Positions 34,826 through 47,100 of a DNA stretch of 64,000 nucleotides are shown here, one piece after another. The notes under the pieces are model-generated. The model was given only the letters and a program-made list of their open reading frames with translations, made no database searches and had not been told where the DNA came from. This stretch comes from Tamarix chinensis (Eukaryota > Streptophyta > Magnoliopsida > Caryophyllales > Tamaricaceae): contig CM060175.1 in assembly GCA_030549775.1 (NCBI GenBank), positions 105,269,422-105,333,421 of the forward strand, written 5' to 3'. Every line of letters begins with the position of its first letter. Within the stretch, counting starts at the first letter, position 1. The position numbers and the translations under genes are program-made.

Positions 34826-35025
34826 GATCCGAGTAGTTTCGCACGGTGCACGAGAGGATCCGAAAGAGACACCATAAAATAAAGCGGTGAAAATAAAGTC
34901 CCGGAGTCCCTTATCGAAATCGAACCATCGGATACAACTTAATCAACGGTAGAGTTTGTCGATCCGCGTACTCCGATCTGATTGGCTGGATATCTCAATC
35001 ACAAAACCCAACTCACTATATAAAA
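34826..35025 (+). promoter_or_regulatory. Histone H2A promoter (octamer, CCAAT, TATA)
   Basis: GATCCGCG at 34961-34968 is the reverse complement of CGCGGATC, the octamer of plant replication-dependent histone promoters. Two near-octamers, GATCCGAG (34826-34833) and GATCCGAA (34857-34864), lie further upstream. GATTGG (34980-34985) is an inverted CCAAT box and TATATAAAA (35017-35025) is a good TATA box, about 130 bases before the start codon. This arrangement predicts S-phase-linked expression, as known for plant core histone genes; expression itself is inferred. Confidence 0.8.
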
Positions 35026-35152
35026 CCCAGCATAACGCATCTCCGTCATTCCGTTCCAACTCCACGCCGAAGGCAAACGAGTGCTGTCCATAACTCTGTG
35101 TCCCTCTCGAATTCTCTACAGATTTCGATTCGCTTAAAGGGGTTGGCTTCAA

Positions 35153-35918
35153 ATGGCAGGTAGAGGGAAAACTTTAGGTTCTGGTGCTTCAAAGAAGGCT
35201 ACATCTCGTAGCAGCAAGGCTGGTCTCCAGTTTCCCGTCGGTCGTATTGCTAGGTTTCTGAAGGCTGGCAAGTATGCGGAACGTGTCGGTGCTGGTGCTC
35301 CGGTATATCTTGCAGCCGTCCTCGAGTACCTTGCTGCCGAGGTGACTATCTTGCTACTTCCTCTAAATTTTTACTTAGTGGTTTTAATTGTGGAGTCTCC
35401 GTTGATCTGTACTTCAGTTTGTGAGCAAGTAGATCTAGGGTTTCGCAATTCTTTGTCTTGCTGAAGCGTTTTTCAATTTCAAGCGTCTTCATGCGCGTGC
35501 TGATATTTTTCAATTGATTCGTCAAGAAATATATTGCTCTTTTCATTAACAATATGATTCTTAAATTGCCCGATCCTCGTATCTAATTCAAGAAATTCCT
35601 CGAGTTAAATAACTGTTAAATTAATGCGCCGGGGTTTCAATTTGGTGGGTAGACTTCCATGTTATGTTATGTTTTTCAATGTTATCTGACAAAATTGAGT
35701 TGTCAAATCTGTAGGTTCTGGAATTGGCAGGAAATGCAGCCCGTGACAACAAGAAAACCCGTATCGTGCCAAGACACATCCAACTTGCTGTGAGAAACGA
35801 TGAAGAACTGAGCAAATTGCTTGGTGATGTGACAATTGCCAACGGTGGTGTGATGCCAAACATCCACAACCTTCTCCTCCCAAAGAAGGCCTCAAAGCCC
35901 TCTGCCGATGAAGATTAA
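35153..35918 (+). CDS. Core histone H2A (canonical), two exons
   Basis: Exon 1 is 35153-35341 (63 codons) and exon 2 is 35715-35918. The phase-0 intron 35342-35714 (GT...AG, 373 bp) falls between the glutamate and valine of LAAE/VLEL. The joined protein has 130 residues. It starts [18 protein letters not shown] with a basic tail, then the histone fold: [20 protein letters not shown] (alpha N and alpha 1), [20 protein letters not shown] (alpha 2), [20 protein letters not shown], and the docking-domain loop [13 protein letters not shown]. The tail [11 protein letters not shown] lacks the SQ-E-phi motif of H2A.X and the SPKK repeats of H2A.W, and the core is not H2A.Z-like, so this is canonical H2A. 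It pairs with H2B in the nucleosome. The promoter has histone octamers. Start and splice sites are unambiguous. Confidence 0.96.
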
Positions 35919-36840
35919 ATGTGGAGAGGACAGAAGACGATATGGTGTGGTGGAAATGAGGGGGTGTGTGTGATTAGGAACCAATGGTAATTTTTTTTCC
36001 TGGTCATAGGATTTAGGTTTAGGATTTTCAAAGAGCCTTTTGTTATCAATTGAACGTTTTAATGAAATATGTAGTATTAGTGGTAGTTGCTTTCGAGGGA
36101 TTTGATTTCTGGTTGATGTGTATATCTATGCTCGGTTATCTTCGACAATTTGGATAGAAATCTACAGCTCTTCAAATGTTTTTATTTTCTAGTTCAGACG
36201 CAACCCCTTGCTATTGCTAATTGTCACGTATGTGATTTCACTAAATGATTAGGTGTCTGATTTTCATTGCTTCCTATGAATTGGAAAGCATACTAGGTTC
36301 GTGTACCCGATTGGGGAATGGTGTCAAGTTGAGACTTTCGTGTAAATTGTGAGCGTTCCGCGCAGAGAAGAGGCTTTGGGGAAGTTGAGATTAGTTATCG
36401 CAGAACGTGCGACCATAGTCCGGTTTGATGTTGAATAGTGTGAAGTTTTCATCCCCTCCCGTTTGGCCAGTAAATAGCACGCGCGCGTATTGATGTTTAA
36501 TCGGAAAGAACTATGGTTATGTTAAATACTGGAAATTATGTTAACAGCGTTGTACCTTGCAATTCACTAATCTGATAAATCGAAGTTAATATTTATGATT
36601 TCTTAATTACGTTTATCATGTACGCCTGGAGGCATGATGCTTCGTAGATAATAAGTCTGGTTTCATCAAGTCGTAAGTCTGATAACCAATCAGGACAAGA
36701 GGATTCAGCCGTCATATTTGCTGCACGATCATCAACAAGAATAACTTGGACAACAAAAGATTCTGCACATCTATTTGTAGCCAACGTCCTCCTGGCTCAT
36801 TCTCACGAGCTTTGATACTATGCACAACGGTAAATGCCGG
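35919..36840 (+). other. H2A 3' untranslated region and downstream intergenic DNA
   Basis: T-rich 3' UTR follows the TAA; an AATGAAAT-type polyadenylation signal lies near 36060. Beyond about 36150 there is ordinary unique-looking sequence. The minus-strand open frame at 36593-36784 has no recognisable motif. Confidence 0.4.
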
Positions 36841-36844
36841 AAGG

Positions 36845-37890
36845 CCATTGATACTGTGCCCAACATCCATCTCTTCTTGTCGAGAATTCTTACTCGTTAT
36901 ATTCTGACAAGGTCAGAAGTTGCTAAAAGGGTGCCTGCTATTGATAATTTGATACTACATGCCCTTTAGAGACCATTACTCATCTCTTCATTCACATTGC
37001 CAGACTAGTTTGGTATGGGTTACCTCCCTCTGTAAGAATTGAACCTGATTGACACTAATGACTCTGTCTCCTGGGTTTGGCGCAAAAAATCCAAATTTCT
37101 TGTCTCGTGGGGTTGCGGCATATTGTGGGGCTATATATATGGAAGAGATGGTGGTTTTTAGCCATGGTAACATTGAAGTCTTTGGATCCATCAAATTAGC
37201 TTGTGCATGTTTTAATGTCATTCCATCTGAATACTGTTTATCAATTGGCACATTCAGGATTACAAGTTTGCAACGAACATCAGACTGCCCTGGTTCCTTC
37301 CCTATGGTCACCTTTACCGATTAACTGCCTCAAGTTCAATGTTGATTGCGCAGCCTTGGATTTTGTCATGGGAATGGGTGCCATTCTAAGAGACACATAT
37401 GGTCATGTTCAATATTGTTGCATGGACGATTTTTACGGCAGCCAGGGCTGATACCTCAGCTCTACAAGCAGAGGTTTTGGCTTGCCATATGGCTAATGGA
37501 GTATGCTGTTTCAAAAGGCTTCCTGCAACTAAGTGATTCTTGAGAGTGATTGTTTGGTTGCTGTGAAGTTACTTGATGACTACTGATACATACTCCATGG
37601 CAGACTGGCAACATCATTCTTGAATGCAAATCTCTTCTTCATGCTAATGAAGTTTTTACAGTAACTTCTGTTCATAGATCAGCAAATATGATTGCTCATG
37701 CTCTTGCTAGATATGCAGCCTCGACCATGTCCGGTAGCATTTGGCTTGCATTCATTTCCCAGTCGAATTGCTGTAATTTGTACTCTGCATTAATATCTAT
37801 ACATGACTTGAGCTTTCGGAAAAAAAAAGAAGTGTTTTTGCACTGCTGGAACAGTTTGGATGGTCTCTGGGGCCATGGTGTCCTTGAATT
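36845..37890 (+). pseudogene. Decayed zf-RVT / RNase H remnant of a non-LTR retrotransposon
   Basis: In several frames the + strand carries, in order, LFLSRILTRYILTRSEVAKR and VPAIDN (start of the zinc-binding reverse transcriptase tail, zf-RVT), ETITHLFIHIARLVWYGLPP (its ET..HLF..C..A..VW core, with cysteines lost), LKFNVDCAALDFVMGMGAIL and RDTYGHV (the RNase H strand 'K.NVDGA....G.GA..RD..G'), ADTSALQAEVLACHMA (the 'A...AE..A...A' helix), and VHRSANMIAHALARYA (the '.R..N..AH.LA..A' C-terminal motif). This zf-RVT plus RVT_3-type RNase H order belongs to plant LINE-type ORF2 ends and derived genes. Frameshifts and stops split it, and no reverse transcriptase domain remains upstream. Confidence 0.7.
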
Positions 37891-39908
37891 CTGATTACTG
37901 ATAAAATCCACTGCTCTAAACTATCCCAAAAGATATAGATTAAACTCCGTCCTCTCACGGAGATAAAGGATCTTCAATCATAAGTTCATGATTTGCACTA
38001 CAGTAGAACCTCCCGAGTCTCTCATAGTAATAGAAAAACCAATGGCTAATTTTGCAAAAGATTCATCCACATTTATCTTTTAATGAAAGGAAGGGAAGGA
38101 GGCTCCCAGCATGGCTCCATTGAAGTAAGAAGAACCTGATGAAGTTGATCAGATTATCAGGTATGGATTCAGTAGATTCATTTAGATAGAAAGAAGAAAA
38201 ATAAATAGCAACTTGCAAACATTATTTATCTGATCCAGGAATAAAGAAGCAATCACAACACGATTATCGATGCCTCTGCCAATTTTTTCACCATGCAACT
38301 GGGCATGGATAACAGAAAACCATTGTTGAACTATGCTAGATAACTATGAAATTGAATATGAAAAACAATCACCATCATTAGAAACCAGAAATCGACCCAG
38401 ACAGTTTGACAATAACTTCATTTAGGTGGAGCATGCCACCAAGGATACTATTACTATTAGTAAGAAGAAGCCGAATATCATCCACGATAACAAGGACCGG
38501 CTGGTCCAGCAGGTCTGATAATGTATAATCATGTACTGGAAGGTCCACATGTGCAAAACTATTTGGTTTTGAAATCTGCATTCCGGCCCTACAAAATTAA
38601 TTGAACCGGTTGAACCAATTCTACCCCTATACCCTACCGTTTAAGTCATGATCAAAAAGATATTCATGGCCAGTTGAACCAGGATTGGATTAGGTTACAT
38701 TGGTCAGTTTTTTGAATCAAAGCAATTTTCGATTGAACCGTAATTGAACCAATTGGATTGTGTACACAACCACTGCAATGGGTCAATTTTTGGCTTGGTA
38801 TTTGAAACAATGCAACGAGGAAGGTAGACCGAGTTGCAACATAATGATACAGTGACAGCAGCAGCAAACATCATCAACAGAAACAAGAGAAGCGGATAAT
38901 GCAATATCATCATCCATAGCATTATTGATCGGCTCCAAATACCTGCCATGAGAATCAGGATAAGAACGAGATAAAATTTGGTGCAGGTCAAGGACAAGCT
39001 GCAAGCTTTTGTGATCAAAGGTGCTGCTTAACGTTCTATCAAGACCCAGAAAAAGAAAAACTTCAACTGAAATCTTAATTTGTTAGATTAACAAATCATA
39101 ATCGTTAACAAAGGTTGGTCTGCTAACCAGAATAAATATTTATTTTATATCAACTAAAAAGATATCATAAACTTTTGCGACAATTTAATTGTGCTCGAAT
39201 GCCATGTCCAGAGCTAAAAGGCTTAAGAGCTTTAGGATACAGAAAATCTTGATCAGGAAAAGTAGTTTCTTTGAACAAAGCCAAATACTCACCAGTAATG
39301 TACATTGTATACAACACCATCAATATGGAAAATAATACAACAACTCCCAAAAAAGTTGCCTATTATTAAAAATCCGAACGAAATTTTCTTGCTAAAATTA
39401 CAACAGAATAGATAACCCCACTATTTCCTACCAAAAAAAAGGGGAAAGAGTAAGGCACAATGGTGTGATGCTACTCCATGAAGCCTCCCATAAAATTGTA
39501 TGTCACCTCTATAGAATCTGTAGATTGATCATGGTCGACGCCAGCACTTGGCACCAAATGCCTTTTTGTCCCCGTGTCCTCAGAGCATGATTTCACTATC
39601 CCACAGGAAGTGGTGAATTAGATGATGACAGGTTTAATTCTTTCACTAAGTTTCTGGAATTATAAGTGTTGATCTACCCACGACTGGACCAAACAGAATC
39701 AACCACATTGTCTTCAACTCAATCGGACTGCTGATCAAACTCAAGCTACTTTCGACTCAAAACCAGGTGACAAAAGGTAGCATCAATTGCCTAATCACGA
39801 TTCGATAGTCACCAAAACTGTACTTTGCTTGAAGTGCAAAATCAAATTGAAACAGAAGAAATTTACAGGTAAAATATTTAGTGGTGGGTACCTCTCGCCA
39901 AGACCAGT
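37891..39908. other. Intergenic DNA and formin 3' untranslated region
   Basis: No gene was supported. The formin 3' UTR must begin at 39908 and run leftward; its end was not fixed. The minus-strand frames at 38378-39350 are short and without family resemblance. A small repeat at 38595-38765 is listed separately. Confidence 0.5.
38595..38765. repeat. Possible MITE remnant with GGTTGAACC-type inverted motifs
   Basis: TTGAACCGGTTGAACCAATT near the left and GATTGAACCGTAATTGAACC near the right, with GTTGAACCAGGATTGG between. Repeats of GGTTGAACC/GGTTCAACC are typical of some plant MITEs. No clear target duplication was found. Confidence 0.3.
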
Positions 39909-42900
39909 CTAATCCTCATCATCAGAAGAACTAAAATCACCCACCCTCCTGTCTGTAATTGCAGGAAACAGCTTTTGCCGTATATCAGGAGATGGAGGTT
40001 GGCGAGGAGTTTCTGTAGAACCTTGTCTTGATGGAGCTTCTTTTTTCTGCTGCTGCTGCTGCTTATTACCCGGCTTCTTAGCTTTCTCTCGTACTTCTCT
40101 ACACACCTTGTCCAACATAATCAAGAAATCACGGACTATGACGAACAAACGTAATCCTTCTTCCTTCCCCGCATTTCCATGGAAATAATCTGCTGTATTC
40201 TTCACCAAACCCATTATCCTCTTCTCTTCCTCTAACAACCACTTGATCTCGACCTCAACATTCTCCACAAAGGCTTTCAATGTTTGATGGAACCCATTCT
40301 CTTCATCGACATCCTTCATTTCTGAATTGAGGAAGTTCTTTGCTTTCACAAGGGAGTTACCCAGCTTAGCAATAGACCCTGTTAAGCTGTCCGCGTCCAG
40401 AGCGGCAGCTTTCTTTACGTTTTCAAGATGACTGCCTAAGCCTGAAACCGCTTGAAGCCCAAGGCCACGATAGTGCTCTTCAGTGTCTTCAACTAAAATA
40501 TCTTCGAGGAGATCTTCCGATTTGATGCTGGACATACTACTCTGGCTCTCTTTGGCTGCACGGATAGCCTTTAAACCTTCTGATCTGATTATTTCCTGAA
40601 CCACAAAATGAAGTAAGGTGGTCTTCCCATCTGTTCCTTTTACATCAGATAACTTCAGTAAGGTGTCCAGTTTAAATGCTTGTGCACCACCACGGAATGT
40701 TCCATCGTTCATGCGGTTGCCAGTCTTCAAAACAGCTTCTAGAAGCTTGAGGAAAAGTCTACTATTCTTTACTTCTTTGCAAGCAGCCTGTTAGTTCAGG
40801 ATTCAGATAGATATAATCCCGCATTAGATACATGTAAAAGCTCATCATAAGAATCAGAGAATGCAGCAAATCAACTTGGTGAATGTGATGGGTTCTATCT
40901 GGTAGAAGTCTCACCTCTAGCGTTATAAAGGACTCTCTAATTACTGTAACTTCTTCCTTCACCGTACCCATGAAGAATAGAGATTCCAGCCGCTTGAAGG
41001 AAAATGGTATGTCCACCAATACTTTCAGAAATCGTTCAGCTGGTCCAAGTTGAGAGAGTTCACCACTGTATAGCCTAAGCTTTAGTTCTTCATCTGTTGT
41101 GGGAGCCATCCTTAACAAAGTCTCAATGAGCTCTGCAGGAAGCTCATTTCCTGAAATAAAGAAGAAGGACCAAAGCATGTTTATTGCTAACATATGATCT
41201 AACAGTTATCAACTCTCTTCTACCAATTTAAAAAAAGAAAAAGAAAACGAGAGATGCACATTAGTCATTGATAATAACTGGAAAGCACAAGGTAGAAACA
41301 TATTTAACCCCTACTCTTAGGCAGCACACGATGTATCACCTTTATCATAAGAACATAATATAAAAAATGGAAAAGAACTTATCATATCTCAACAGAAAGA
41401 GTATTCAAGTACATGAGTACTAAAAGAAAATAATCCAGCAGAAATCAGAGCATACGTCCAATTACTAAAACTGTTCCAGTGGTGATTTCAATATAACCAA
41501 ACACAGGAAACTAATAAGAGCCTATAGCCTGTGGTATTTTAACAAAGCATACTTTAGATGCACCGATGATCTTCCTCCATTAATAGGATGGCAGGTAATC
41601 TAGGGATTATTATTATTATTATTATTTTTGGTCACAGGAAAAAGTCTTTGAAGGCTAAGTTAAGGTAAAGTAGAAAACACCATTTAATTTGATCCACATG
41701 ATTCTGAGACAAGTATGAAGACATAAACAATAAAATAGAATGGGCTAGGCCCGGGCCTGGGCCTGAGCCCATAGAAGTTAGAACACACATCTTTTTGCTT
41801 CTAAGATTTTGTCGTTTGGCAGTTCTTTGTCTGATATGAAAACATTCGTAAGTGCAAATCATAATCCCACCTAAGAGTTGTACAAGGACCCCACAGAAAA
41901 AAACAGAGCAATGGCAGCTAATCCATTCTATCCTAACAAGAGAAAACAAGCAATCTTCTCATTTGCCCAACTATAAATAACCCTCCACACCAAAAAGGAA
42001 AACAGAAGGAAATAGTGAAGGTATCAACAAGGGAGTGTGACCCAAGTGATTCCCTTGACTTTTTATATTGCCCATCCAAGAAAAAGGAAAGAAAATCACC
42101 TTCCTGAAGAGCATCACAAACTTCTTCTGTTGTCACATTCAATGCACGTAGAAGAATAGATAAGTTCTGTGCTTTCTTAGGATCAATGAGTTGAATAAAT
42201 CGTGATGGTGGATCACGAGAATTTGATGCCTTGTTTTGCTCATTTCTGTTATTCTCAGGAGGGGCATAACCAAATAATGTTTCTATCATCTCCTCATTGA
42301 ATCTGCAAATGTAAAACACATCACAAATCAATCACAATAGTTTCATCATCAGGAGAAATATTAAATAACAAACCAGTAGCAGAGTGGAGACTCACTGGAA
42401 GGACCCTGATTTTATTTGATCCCAAACCATTGAATGATCAGGGTTTGCCATAACCTTATCCCAGAAAAATGGTTTCAATTTGGTCTTGTTTGCATCATCA
42501 TCACTTGAAGCATTGCTTAAGGCTTTTGCACCTTTACCTGGGGGGCGTGGTGGTCCAGCACCTGCCCGTGGGGGAGGAGGAGGGCCACCAGCCCGTGGGG
42601 GTGGAGGCGGACCACCAGTCCGTGGGGGTGGAGGTGGTGGTGGACTAGGGCCAGTCTTGCTTCCGGGAGGTGCTGGTGGTGGATGAGGAGGTTGTCCTGG
42701 AGCAGCACTGGCAGCTATAGAAGGAGATGCAGAAGGTGGCGGTGGGGGAGGACCAGTTCTGCTTGGGGGTGGCCTCAAGGAAGCAGGTCGTTCAGGAGGC
42801 AAGGGATCCGCTCTACCAGGGGGTGGCTTCAAAGGGACCATTCCTAGAGAGGCACCAATCCTTCCAGGAGGTGGTTTGAGGATTGAAGATGGAGTATTCC

Positions 42901-45900
42901 CATTTGCACTACCAGGCTCACCAGAGTACTCTGATGAAAATTGACCAACGTTGTTCACTGACGCATTGACTTTAGCAGAGGCTACCACCCCATCAAAAGT
43001 TGTAGCCCCATTTCTATCACTAAAGTTTGTATCAAGCTTCTTAAATGAATTGTCCTGAACATAAGAGTTTACTGAGGAACCTGAAAGATCAATGTCCTAA
43101 AAGGAATAAGATGCCATCAGGTAATGAAATACAAGAGCTACTAAAGAGGAGGGACATAACCATACCGCCAGAGTAATCACTCAGGCTCACACTGAGAAGA
43201 GGCTTGTCATCCTTATGATCAAATCTGGAACCTGTACGGAAAATGAAGCGGCAGCAGAGAAATGTAACTGAAGCAACAATAAATGTCACAGAGGCAGTCG
43301 CAACAACTGCAATGATAAGTGTTCTTCTGCTGCTGCCCTGGTCGCTTGACTTAGCTTCTGAACCAGATTCAGTAGGCGGAGCAAAGGGAGGGAAGAATTG
43401 TAGGATTGGGGGATCAGCCTCAACCACTGGACGAGGTGGTGGAGAGCTTGATGGTGCATGCGATGGGGCAGGTGTAGGCTGAGGAGCCAATGTTGGACTA
43501 GATGCAGGTCCTGGAACACTGTTCAGCTGCCTTCTTGGAGTTGCAGATGCATAGAATTTGGAAAATAGTGATACAAGAGGTTTCAGGTACCAACTGTTTG
43601 GGGTAACTTCTTCTCCAGACACGGGAGAGATGCCTCTTTTTTCAATTAGACAATCCAAAAGTTTTTGTCTTATATGTGGATGTAGAACACTAATAGCCTT
43701 CTGAAAATTAAGAGCCTTCTGTACATTCTCCTCAGCTGATGCCTTGTCTTTGGGCCTCTCAATGTCACCAATGCTAGAAGTTCCCTGAATATTGAGACCT
43801 AGATCTTCATAAACCTCCTTCAGAGATGTTAGCTCTAGCTCACAACTAATCCACAGTAGCTGTGCCTGCCATGAGAGAAATAACCAAATTAGTGTCTCTA
43901 ATTAGATGGAATCAAATACAGCATGTCCTAAGCTCAGCAGATGCTTTCAGATCCATGATAAAAAATTAGATGTGGATACCTGACAAAATCAACAAAAACT
44001 TCCTTACCGATTTATGATTGTTGAACTATGGGAACATTGTAATGTATTACATTACAACCCAAAGTGCCCTCCATGAGAGAAAATGAGAAGACAATGGAAT
44101 GAAATAAAATATGCAAAAAGCAAACTAATACCATGTCTCGTGAACAATCCCCATACCCATTACCCATTACCCATGCAATTAAATAGCGGTTTTGCTATAG
44201 CGTAACGGATGCTATTTAGCGGTTTCCGGTGAACCGCGACGCAAAATTACCGATGTACTATGCTTTTAAATTTTCACATTTATAGGCTAATAAATCGATA
44301 ATAATTCAGAAAATATCAACAATAAATTGACAATTTATTGAGAATTCTTAAATCTATTGAAAAATCAACTATTCATTTACTATATATATCTTGAACCAAG
44401 TTAATATTGAACAATAATAAAGTATTGTTATTTGTTCCCTTCATATGTCCTACTAAATAACATGTATTTTATACATATATATATTTATTTATTTATTCTA
44501 AGACAAATTTAGGGTTATTAGGACAATTTAGCAAATAATGACTCACTTAAATACTTCTAATATAATATAAAACACTAGTTTATTGAATATATATATTCAA
44601 ATGATTAATAAATAATAAGTTGAGTATATCGTGAAAAAAAAATAAAAATTCACGCTACGATAACCGCAATACATAATTTATTGTTCGCGACGCTGCGACA
44701 CCACGACCACAAATGCAACTGCAATTTTATTGCTTGCCATTACCACAATCTTTGCCATGTATGCCTCCATACCCATTTGCCCATTTGGTCTCACCATGAG
44801 CTCTATACCAGGTTATCACCACAAATTGAATGGCCTATTCACCAAAAACCATTTCATCCACCCCCCTGAAAACCCAATGCAACCCAAGAATCATAACAAA
44901 CAATTGACTCTTGCATATCACCAGAAGTTGGTCAGAAAGCTGGTGGACACTGGACAGGCTATAGCTGTTTATGCATTGTGGTCTGCCCTTGCAATTATGG
45001 AGTTGTAGCAGATAAAGCAATGCAGGGGAAACACCTCTCAAGGTGAATGGTGGCACCGATCAATCAGTTGGTAAGCAAGCTCCAAATGATTCTAAGCACA
45101 TGGATATATGGAGAGACAGGGATTCAATGTAACAGTTGAATGTTGTGAGATGTCTAACTTCGGTGGTACTAAGCAGTGAAGATACATTCCTCATTTAGTA
45201 GGACCTGAGGCAACTGGTTCACATTATAACAGGGATACAGACTATAAAGAGCTGGAGGAATGTAGGAGTCAATAAGGAAGGTAATTGGGTAGGGTCAGTG
45301 GCTAAAATTAGTTTCCAGAGTCCATGTGGTAGTTTATGGAAGCAATAAATGGGGCAACATACCTTACAATGTCTAATTACCCTAAAAAGTACATTAATTT
45401 AACACAGCCCTAACTCCTAAGGCCTGCAACATATCCTGTACTGATTTCAGGTGCAAATCATAAGTCAGATAGAATACTCTCTTCACAAAAATGCCACATT
45501 GTGGTATCAACACAACCACAGTATAGTGGGTTATTCCTGGATATGTGTATTTATTTGAAATAATGATGACAGACATCGATTTGGTCTAGAGCAGGCAAAT
45601 TGCAGAGATCCATATACCATTTTCAAGCCAGTACTTCTGTGACTCTATAGCAGCTATACGCATTTAGGAAATAATCCAAATGCAAGGATGAAATATAAAT
45701 ACCTTAGAAAAATGCACAGGTTGCACAACCCTAGAGAAGTTCTAGTAATGAAGAAACCCAGTAAAGAGACATTGCACCCACATTGCTACGTGTGCTGACA
45801 AAAACAAGTGTGGCAAACAAGTTCTCACTGGAAATGAGACCTAAAAGCATGGCCTGACCACAAAGCTCAGAAGCTAAATGCCCTTCATTCCATACTATTC

Positions 45901-46460
45901 CAAGTATTAAAGGCTCAAATTCTGAAAAGACAACAATGTCCCAAGCTCTTTTTGGAGCAAATTCTCAATAAAGCATTAACAAGGTCAAAAAAAAAAAAAA
46001 CAAAGAGAAAGAAGGAAAGAACAAGGGTCTACTAATACAAACAGGTTCCTCCGCAACTTTACACCACTGCCAGATTAATCGCAACGCCAGCGGATTTTGG
46101 TTTCTTTTTAATTGAATCAAGTCTCAGATAAAATCAAACAAAACAGTGGAGCACATTCAAAATGGGAAACATGCAGTCATATTCAATTCAAAAAGTTATT
46201 CCACGAAATGGAAAATTATAGATTTATATAATCTAATTAGCCAAATGTGAGTCAATCAGCTCAATCTCAATATATAGACAAATTAGGAAGTTCAAGTAGC
46301 AGCAGGAGTATTTCCATACCAGATTGCCATCTATAACTTCATCGACTAGGCTGCCAGAAAGTAGCCTTCTGATGTTCTCTTTCTCTTCCCGACTTACTCC
46401 AAGCAAAGGAAAAAGCAAGAGAGCTAATACAATGGAAGTTCCCACTTTCCTGAAGTCCAT
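39909..46460 (-). CDS. Class I plant formin (FH1/FH2 actin nucleator), six exons, 947 aa
   Basis: Exons, 5' to 3' on the minus strand: 46460-46320, 43865-43166, 43080-42396, 42302-42100, 41150-40915, 40787-39909. All introns are GT-AG and the 2844-nt CDS stays in frame. Residues 1-22 are a signal peptide ([20 protein letters not shown]). Residues 48-160 carry the conserved extracellular part ([34 protein letters not shown]), then a Pro/Ser-rich wall-facing stretch. A transmembrane helix spans about 229-256, FH1 polyproline about 349-461, and FH2 from about 478 ([10 protein letters not shown]), with [20 protein letters not shown] (678-682) and [19 protein letters not shown] (700-718). The C-terminus has a short polyglutamine and an acidic end (SSSDDED). 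Class I formins anchor at the plasma membrane and nucleate actin filaments from profilin-actin. The start is the first in-frame ATG; the AtFH3/AtFH5-type subgroup is a guess. Confidence 0.93.
43866..46319 (-). other. Large first intron of the formin gene (2454 bp)
   Basis: Donor GTATGG follows the codon CTG at 46320. The acceptor ...ATGGCAG precedes GCACAGCTACTGTGG at 43865; a second AG six bases on (after GCACAG) would also keep the frame. The intron carries a hAT element and otherwise unremarkable AT-rich sequence. The plus-strand frames at 44681-45008 have no family resemblance. Confidence 0.85.
44172..44736. mobile_element. Non-autonomous hAT element in formin intron 1
   Basis: Exact 8-bp duplications CCATTACC flank it (44164-44171 and 44737-44744). 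The ends are imperfect inverted repeats: CATGCAATTAAATAGCGGTT on the left versus CAAGCAATAAAATTGCAGTT read inward from the right. Both subterminal regions are GC-rich and self-similar (GCTATAGCG, GCGACGC, CGCGACGCTGCGAC) around a 400-bp AT-rich core. There is no transposase. The 8-bp duplication identifies the hAT superfamily. It lies far from the exon edges, so splicing is probably unaffected. Confidence 0.85.
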
Positions 46461-47100
46461 CACTTGTAGAATCAGCAATCAAAACATATAACTTCCATTG
46501 CATTTCATCTACGGATGAACACCTTATAACAATTTCAAAACCCAGGATCAAGCCTACAACAGAAATATAAACAAAACCCTGGAAGGGGTTAATCGATCTC
46601 CCTAAGTAGACCAGAGATTCAACCCATCAATAATCTAATGTAGACCCAATGCAGTGATCCGGACGATAATTCCTGTTATCGCCTTAATTGGTATAAACCT
46701 ACGACAATTAAGCTGAACCAGGAATATCTTCGCCTACGTTATTGAATTTTCAGATTTAAGCAAACCCAGAAAGTACCACCAATGAAACCAGAATCACGCA
46801 AATAAATAAATTCCTAAACACAATCACGTTTGCAATTTTCAATGAATATCCACGGCCTCAAATGCTCGAGGATACAAAAACTGGCAGTTAAAAATGGTGT
46901 TTCAAAATCAACCTAACGGAGGATGAAAATTCTTAATAGGGCTCCTGCAGTTTGACCAGATTTACCGAATAGATAGCTCAGAGGTGGAAACGAAGCTGTA
47001 TAGAACGCGTCAGACGGAGAGGCGATAAAGTTGACCGCGGGCGTCGATTCTTTTTTTTTTTTTGCTTTTTCGTCACAGGAATTCAATTGGAAGGTCTCGA
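46461..47100 (-). promoter_or_regulatory. Formin 5' untranslated region and probable proximal promoter
   Basis: Sequence immediately upstream of the formin start codon. No convincing TATA box was found; a run of 15 T on the plus strand (47050-47064) and more GC-rich DNA (46980-47050) lie where the promoter should be. The transcription start is not fixed from sequence. Confidence 0.4.

Noticed and set aside
42480..42708. Plus-strand and alternative-frame minus ORFs across the formin FH1 region
   Set aside because: Shadows of the proline codon runs in the formin exon.
46461..46478. Upstream in-frame extension of the formin start
   Set aside because: The six extra codons begin with CTG and contain no ATG; the ATG at 46460 begins a typical signal peptide.
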